The notes below the pieces were generated by a model. The model was not told the origin of the DNA, searched no databases, and was given only the letters and a program-made list of their open reading frames with translations. A program made the position numbers and the translations under genes. This document shows positions 12,258 to 15,485 of a stretch of DNA of 15,485 bases, one piece after another. The stretch covers positions 1-15,485 of the forward strand of contig JASLAX010000002.1 of assembly GCA_030146875.1 (NCBI GenBank), read 5' to 3'. This stretch comes from Longimicrobiaceae bacterium (GTDB lineage Bacteria > Gemmatimonadota > Gemmatimonadetes > Longimicrobiales > Longimicrobiaceae). The first letter of the stretch is position 1. Every line of letters starts with the position of its first letter.

Positions 12258-13484
12258 ATGCGACCCTTCCGCCTTCTCGCGACGACGCTCCCAGCCCTCT
12301 GCGTCCTCCTCTCCGCATGCGGGGGGAAGGGCGACGCCTCCGCCGCCAGCACCGTGCGCGACAGCGCAGGCGTCTCGATCGTGGAGAGCAAGGCGGCGCG
12401 GTGGAAGGAGGGCGAGGGGTGGACGGTCACGATGGAGCCCGCCGTCTCCATCGGGGTGGAGGAGGGCCCCGAGGAGCTGCAGCTCAGCGGGGTGAGCGAC
12501 GTGGTGCGCCTCTCGGACGGGCGCGTGGCCGTGGCGGACGGCGGGAGCTCGCAGGTCCGGCTCTTCGACGGCGCGGGGCGCCACGTGGGAGCGGTCGGCC
12601 GAGCAGGGGAGGGCCCGGGGGAGTTCCGCCACCTGGCCGCGCTGCGGCTCCTGCCCGGCGACTCGCTGCTGGCGTACGACGGCGCGCTCCGCCGCATCAC
12701 CCTGGTGGCGCCGGACGGGAAGGTGGCGGCGATCGTGCCGCTCGCGGTGGCAGGCGCCGGGCCGCTGCGCTTCGTGGACCGCTTCGCCGACGGCACGCTC
12801 CTGGTGTCCCGCTCGCGGACCGGCGGCGCCGGGGGGAAGATGCCGGAGGGCGCCGTGCTGGACTCGCTGGTCTACCTGCGCCTGCACCCCGTCTCCGGTC
12901 GGCTGGACTCCCTCGCCGTCTTCCCCGCGGGAGACTCCTTCGTCCAGATCGGGCGGAGCGGAGGGACCGTCACCTCCATGAACGTCATGCGCTTTCCCTT
13001 TTCGCGCACGGCGCAGGCGCGGGTCGCGGCGGGGCGCGTGCATCTGGCCTGGCCGGACCGGTGGATGGTGCGCTCGCTGACGCCGGACGGCGCGCTGGCG
13101 AGGATCGCATCGCGCCCGGTGCCGGCGGAGCCGTTCGAGGGCGCGTACGCGGACGCCCTGCGCGCCCAGCGGCGGGAGGACACCGGCGCGCCCGCGAAGG
13201 TGGACCCCCTGGAGGGCATCCCGCTGCCGAAGACGCTCCCGGCGTTCGGGCGCATGCTCGCCGAGCCCGACGGCCACCTGTGGCTGGAGCGCTTCGCCCG
13301 GCCCGGCGACGACACGCCGCGGTGGGACGTGCTGGACCCGCGGGGGCGGCACCTGGGAACGGTGACGCTGCCGCGGGGGCTGCGGCTCACGCACGTGGCG
13401 CCGGGGTGGGTCACCGGCGTGCGGCCCGACGAGATGGACGTGGAGCGCGTGGAGTCCCACGCGCTGCGGCGCGGGGGCCGCTGA
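12258..13484 (+). CDS. Lipoprotein with beta-propeller (NHL-like) domain
   Basis: A 408-residue protein from ATG 12258. The N-terminus is a lipoprotein signal, MRPFRLL then a hydrophobic core and the lipobox LLSAC with the lipidated cysteine at residue 21, followed by a Gly/Ala/Ser linker. The rest contains repeated strand motifs of a six-bladed propeller: VVRLSDGRVAVADGGSSQVR, LFDGAGRHVGAVGRAGEGPG, LLAYDGALRRITLVAPDG and WDVLDPRGRHLGTVTLPRG. The GRxGEGPGEF motif is typical of the 6-bladed beta-propeller lipoproteins common in Bacteroidota and Gemmatimonadota. It probably sits on the periplasmic or outer face of the envelope; the ligand is unknown. The gene lacks a clear Shine-Dalgarno and follows the HEAT gene closely. 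Confidence 0.85.
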   Translation: MRPFRLLATTLPALCVLLSACGGKGDASAASTVRDSAGVSIVESKAARWKEGEGWTVTMEPAVSIGVEEGPEELQLSGVSDVVRLSDGRVAVADGGSSQVRLFDGAGRHVGAVGRAGEGPGEFRHLAALRLLPGDSLLAYDGALRRITLVAPDGKVAAIVPLAVAGAGPLRFVDRFADGTLLVSRSRTGGAGGKMPEGAVLDSLVYLRLHPVSGRLDSLAVFPAGDSFVQIGRSGGTVTSMNVMRFPFSRTAQARVAAGRVHLAWPDRWMVRSLTPDGALARIASRPVPAEPFEGAYADALRAQRREDTGAPAKVDPLEGIPLPKTLPAFGRMLAEPDGHLWLERFARPGDDTPRWDVLDPRGRHLGTVTLPRGLRLTHVAPGWVTGVRPDEMDVERVESHALRRGGR

Positions 13485-13487
13485 CCC

Positions 13488-13547
13488 CCCGCCGCGCGGC
13501 TGGTGCCCCCGGGAGCGCGTCTCGTCCCCCGGGCCTCGCGCGGCGGG
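13488..13547. terminator. 11-bp inverted repeat after the lipoprotein gene
   Basis: CCCGCCGCGCG (13488-13498) is exactly complementary to CGCGCGGCGGG (13537-13547), with a partly self-complementary 38-nt loop (CCCGGGA against TCCCCCGGG). It begins 4 nt after the stop codon. There is no T tract, so a terminator role is inferred from position. Confidence 0.45.
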
Positions 13548-13652
13548 CCGCTCCGGAACTATCTTGCCCTCCGTCACGTACACCCACTCGCCGGCCTCTC
13601 CGCCGGTCTCCGTGCGCCGCGCCGCGGCGCCTCATCCTCTCCACAGGCTCAC

Positions 13653-15398
13653 ATGATCCTAGCCCCACGCATCCGGCGCGTGGCGGGCCTGGCCGCCGTG
13701 CCCGTCCTCGCCCTCGCCTTCCACGCCACGGCCCATGCGCAGGCGCGGAACACCGCCCCGCGCGGCCCGCTGCCGCTGAAGCTGGCCCCGCGCCCCACCA
13801 CCGCCGCCATCACGCCGGCCGACGCCATGACGCGCGTCTACATCGTGGCCGACGACTCCATGATGGGCCGCCGCGCCGGTACCCCCGGCAACGTGAAGGG
13901 CACGGACTACATCGCCCGCGAGGCGCGGCGCATGGGCCTGGAGCCCGCCGGCGACAACGGCACGTACTTCCAGACCATCCCGCTGGTGCAGCGCGGCATC
14001 GACCCCGCGTCCACCCTCACCGTGGACGGCGCGGCGCTGACGCTCTTCACCGACTTCTCGGCGATGCCGTACATCCCGCCCAACCTGCCGTTCGGCCCGC
14101 GGTTCCAGGCCAGCGGCGCGCCGGTGGTCTACGGCGGGCAGGTGGGCGGCACCATGATCTCCCCGGAGCAGGCGGCCGGGAAGGTGGTGGTGTTCACCAC
14201 GGCCGCCGGCCCCGACGGCCGGCCGCGCTTCCAGTTCTGGGCGGGCGGCGCCATGAGCCGCTACAAGGACGCCGCCGCCATCGTGGCGGCCACCATGGAC
14301 GTGTCTCCCCCGGCGCTGCTGGGCTTCCTGCGCGCGCAGCAGACGCAGCTCGGCGACGGCACCGAGCCGGGCGCCGGCTCGCCGATGGGGATCATCGTCA
14401 CCAGCGCGGTGGCGGAGCGCATCATGGGCGCCCCGCTGGCGGGCCTGCAGCCCGGCGCCGCCGGCAAGCCGCTCACCGCCAACGTCCGCTGGATCGAGAC
14501 GCCCACCCCGGCGCCCGCGCGCAACGTGGTGGCGCTGCTCCGCGGCAGCGACCCGGTGCTGCGGAACCAGTACGTGGCCATCGGCGCGCACAACGACCAC
14601 GTGGGCACCGGCGAGCCGGTGGAGCACGACTCGCTGAAGATCTTCAACCGCATGCTGCGCCCCGGCGGCGCCGAGGGCCAGCCGGCCACGGCCACCCCGG
14701 AGCAGCTCGGCCGCATGCGCACCTCCATCGACTCGCTGCGCCGCGTGTACCCGGCGCGCGTGGACTCCATCTTCAACGGCGCCGACGACGACGCCTCGGG
14801 GACGGTGGCGGTGCTGGAGATCGCGGAGCAGCTCGCGTCGCTCCCGGCGGCGCGGCGCCCCAAGCGCTCCATCCTGTTCGTGTGGCACACGGCGGAGGAG
14901 CTGGGCCTGTACGGGTCCGAGCACTTCACCGACCACCCCACGGTGCCGCTCGACTCCATCGTGGCGCAGCTCAACATCGACATGGTGGGCCGCGGCGCCG
15001 CGGGCGACATCGAGAAGGGCGGCGCCGGCTACCTGCAGCTCGTGGGATCGCGCCGGCTGAGCACGCAGCTCGGCGACCTGGTGGAGAGCACCAACACCGC
15101 CGGACGCCACGGCTTCACGTTCGACTACGCGTGGGACGCGGACGGCCACGAGGCGAACATCTACTGCCGCAGCGACCACTACAACTACGCGCGGTACGGG
15201 ATCCCGGTCACGTTCTTCACGACCGGCGGCCACCCCGACTACCACATGCTCACCGACGAGGCGCAGTACATCGACTACCAGAAGCTGACCGGCGTGGCGA
15301 AGTTCATCCGCGACGTGGCGGTGGCGGTGGCCGACCGGCCCGACCGCCTCACGGTCGACAAGCCGAAGCCGGACCCCAAGGCGCCCTGCAAGCAGTAG
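13653..15398 (+). CDS. Secreted M28-family zinc peptidase with PA domain
   Basis: A 581-residue protein from ATG 13653. Residues 1-30 are a signal peptide with basic RIRR, an Ala/Val/Leu core and AHA-QA cleavage. A PA-type insert lies at about 150-190 (YGGQVGGTMISPEQAAGKVV). The M28 co-catalytic zinc site is complete: H313 in AIGAHNDHVG, bridging D379 in GADDDASG, the catalytic pair E415/E416 in HTAEELGLYG, D443 in NIDMVGRG and H531 in HPDYHMLTDE. M28 enzymes are aminopeptidases or carboxypeptidases that remove single residues from exported peptides, consistent with nutrient scavenging outside the cytoplasm. There is an insertion between the first His and the bridging Asp (about residues 318-370). 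No strong ribosome site is visible. It ends in a clear stop inside the window. Confidence 0.95.
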   Translation: MILAPRIRRVAGLAAVPVLALAFHATAHAQARNTAPRGPLPLKLAPRPTTAAITPADAMTRVYIVADDSMMGRRAGTPGNVKGTDYIAREARRMGLEPAGDNGTYFQTIPLVQRGIDPASTLTVDGAALTLFTDFSAMPYIPPNLPFGPRFQASGAPVVYGGQVGGTMISPEQAAGKVVVFTTAAGPDGRPRFQFWAGGAMSRYKDAAAIVAATMDVSPPALLGFLRAQQTQLGDGTEPGAGSPMGIIVTSAVAERIMGAPLAGLQPGAAGKPLTANVRWIETPTPAPARNVVALLRGSDPVLRNQYVAIGAHNDHVGTGEPVEHDSLKIFNRMLRPGGAEGQPATATPEQLGRMRTSIDSLRRVYPARVDSIFNGADDDASGTVAVLEIAEQLASLPAARRPKRSILFVWHTAEELGLYGSEHFTDHPTVPLDSIVAQLNIDMVGRGAAGDIEKGGAGYLQLVGSRRLSTQLGDLVESTNTAGRHGFTFDYAWDADGHEANIYCRSDHYNYARYGIPVTFFTTGGHPDYHMLTDEAQYIDYQKLTGVAKFIRDVAVAVADRPDRLTVDKPKPDPKAPCKQ

Positions 15399-15419
15399 GG
15401 CCCGAGGGAGGATGACGGA

Positions 15420-15454
15420 GGGGCGGGGCCCGCCGCGGCGGGGGCCCCCCCCGT
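15420..15454 (+). terminator. GC-rich hairpin after the M28 peptidase
   Basis: GGGGCCCGCC and GGCGGGGGCCCC form an imperfect stem about 25 nt after the stop codon. It is positioned as a terminator but lacks a T tract, and the window ends shortly after. Confidence 0.35.
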
Positions 15455-15485
15455 AGCCGGGGCCGCCCAGCACCCGCCGCCCCCC

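Noticed and set aside
1..15485. CRISPR arrays, insertion sequences, phage genes or toxin-antitoxin pairs
   Set aside because: No regularly spaced repeats, transposase, integrase or toxin motifs were seen.

Overview
This is a very GC-rich window with dense bacterial genes, mostly C- or G-ending codons and good Shine-Dalgarno sites. Secreted beta-propeller lipoproteins, an LTxxQ protein and a secreted M28 peptidase ending its signal peptide in AHAQA suggest a Gemmatimonadota-like soil or environmental bacterium (for example a Longimicrobium relative). That placement is inference from gene style; no rRNA or marker gene is present.

Left part (1-2145): the 3' end of an unrecognised gene overlaps a membrane-anchored LTxxQ (Spy/CpxP-like) protein, followed by a strong bidirectional terminator. 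A secreted protein of unknown function lies on the minus strand. Divergent from it is a near-consensus promoter (TTGACA-17-TAGACT). An intrinsic terminator with a T tract lies about 110 nt downstream with no plausible gene between, so this looks like an undescribed small RNA.

Centre (about 2428-7924) is the interesting part: an RNA-centred locus. About 650 bp of noncoding DNA carries several Y-RNA-like modules. One has GGTCCGAAGG, the 5' strand motif of animal Y RNAs as I remember it. One is a roughly 140-nt RNA with a tRNA-like T arm (TTCGAAT loop). One is a hairpin with GTCGAACG, matching the reported bacterial Ro-binding motif. Directly downstream is a full-length TROVE/Ro60 (Rsr) protein with an intact MIDAS site. 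It is followed by a 112-aa protein I do not recognise and two tandem, non-identical RtcB RNA ligases, all on the plus strand. Every gap between these genes holds strong hairpins; the first gap has two in a row that both end in a single-stranded ACCA. The likely theme is Ro60/Y-RNA-guided RNA quality control coupled to RNA ligation. It resembles the rsr-yrl-rtcBA loci of enterobacteria, but here there is no RtcA or RtcR in the window, RtcB is duplicated and a new small protein is added.

Right part (8089-15398): a minus-strand cluster encodes a MoeZ-type E1-like enzyme with a rhodanese domain, overlapping two tandem YqaA/DedA-like membrane proteins. Divergently, a HEAT-repeat protein, a beta-propeller lipoprotein and a secreted M28 peptidase follow on the plus strand. 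These look like ordinary chromosomal genes.
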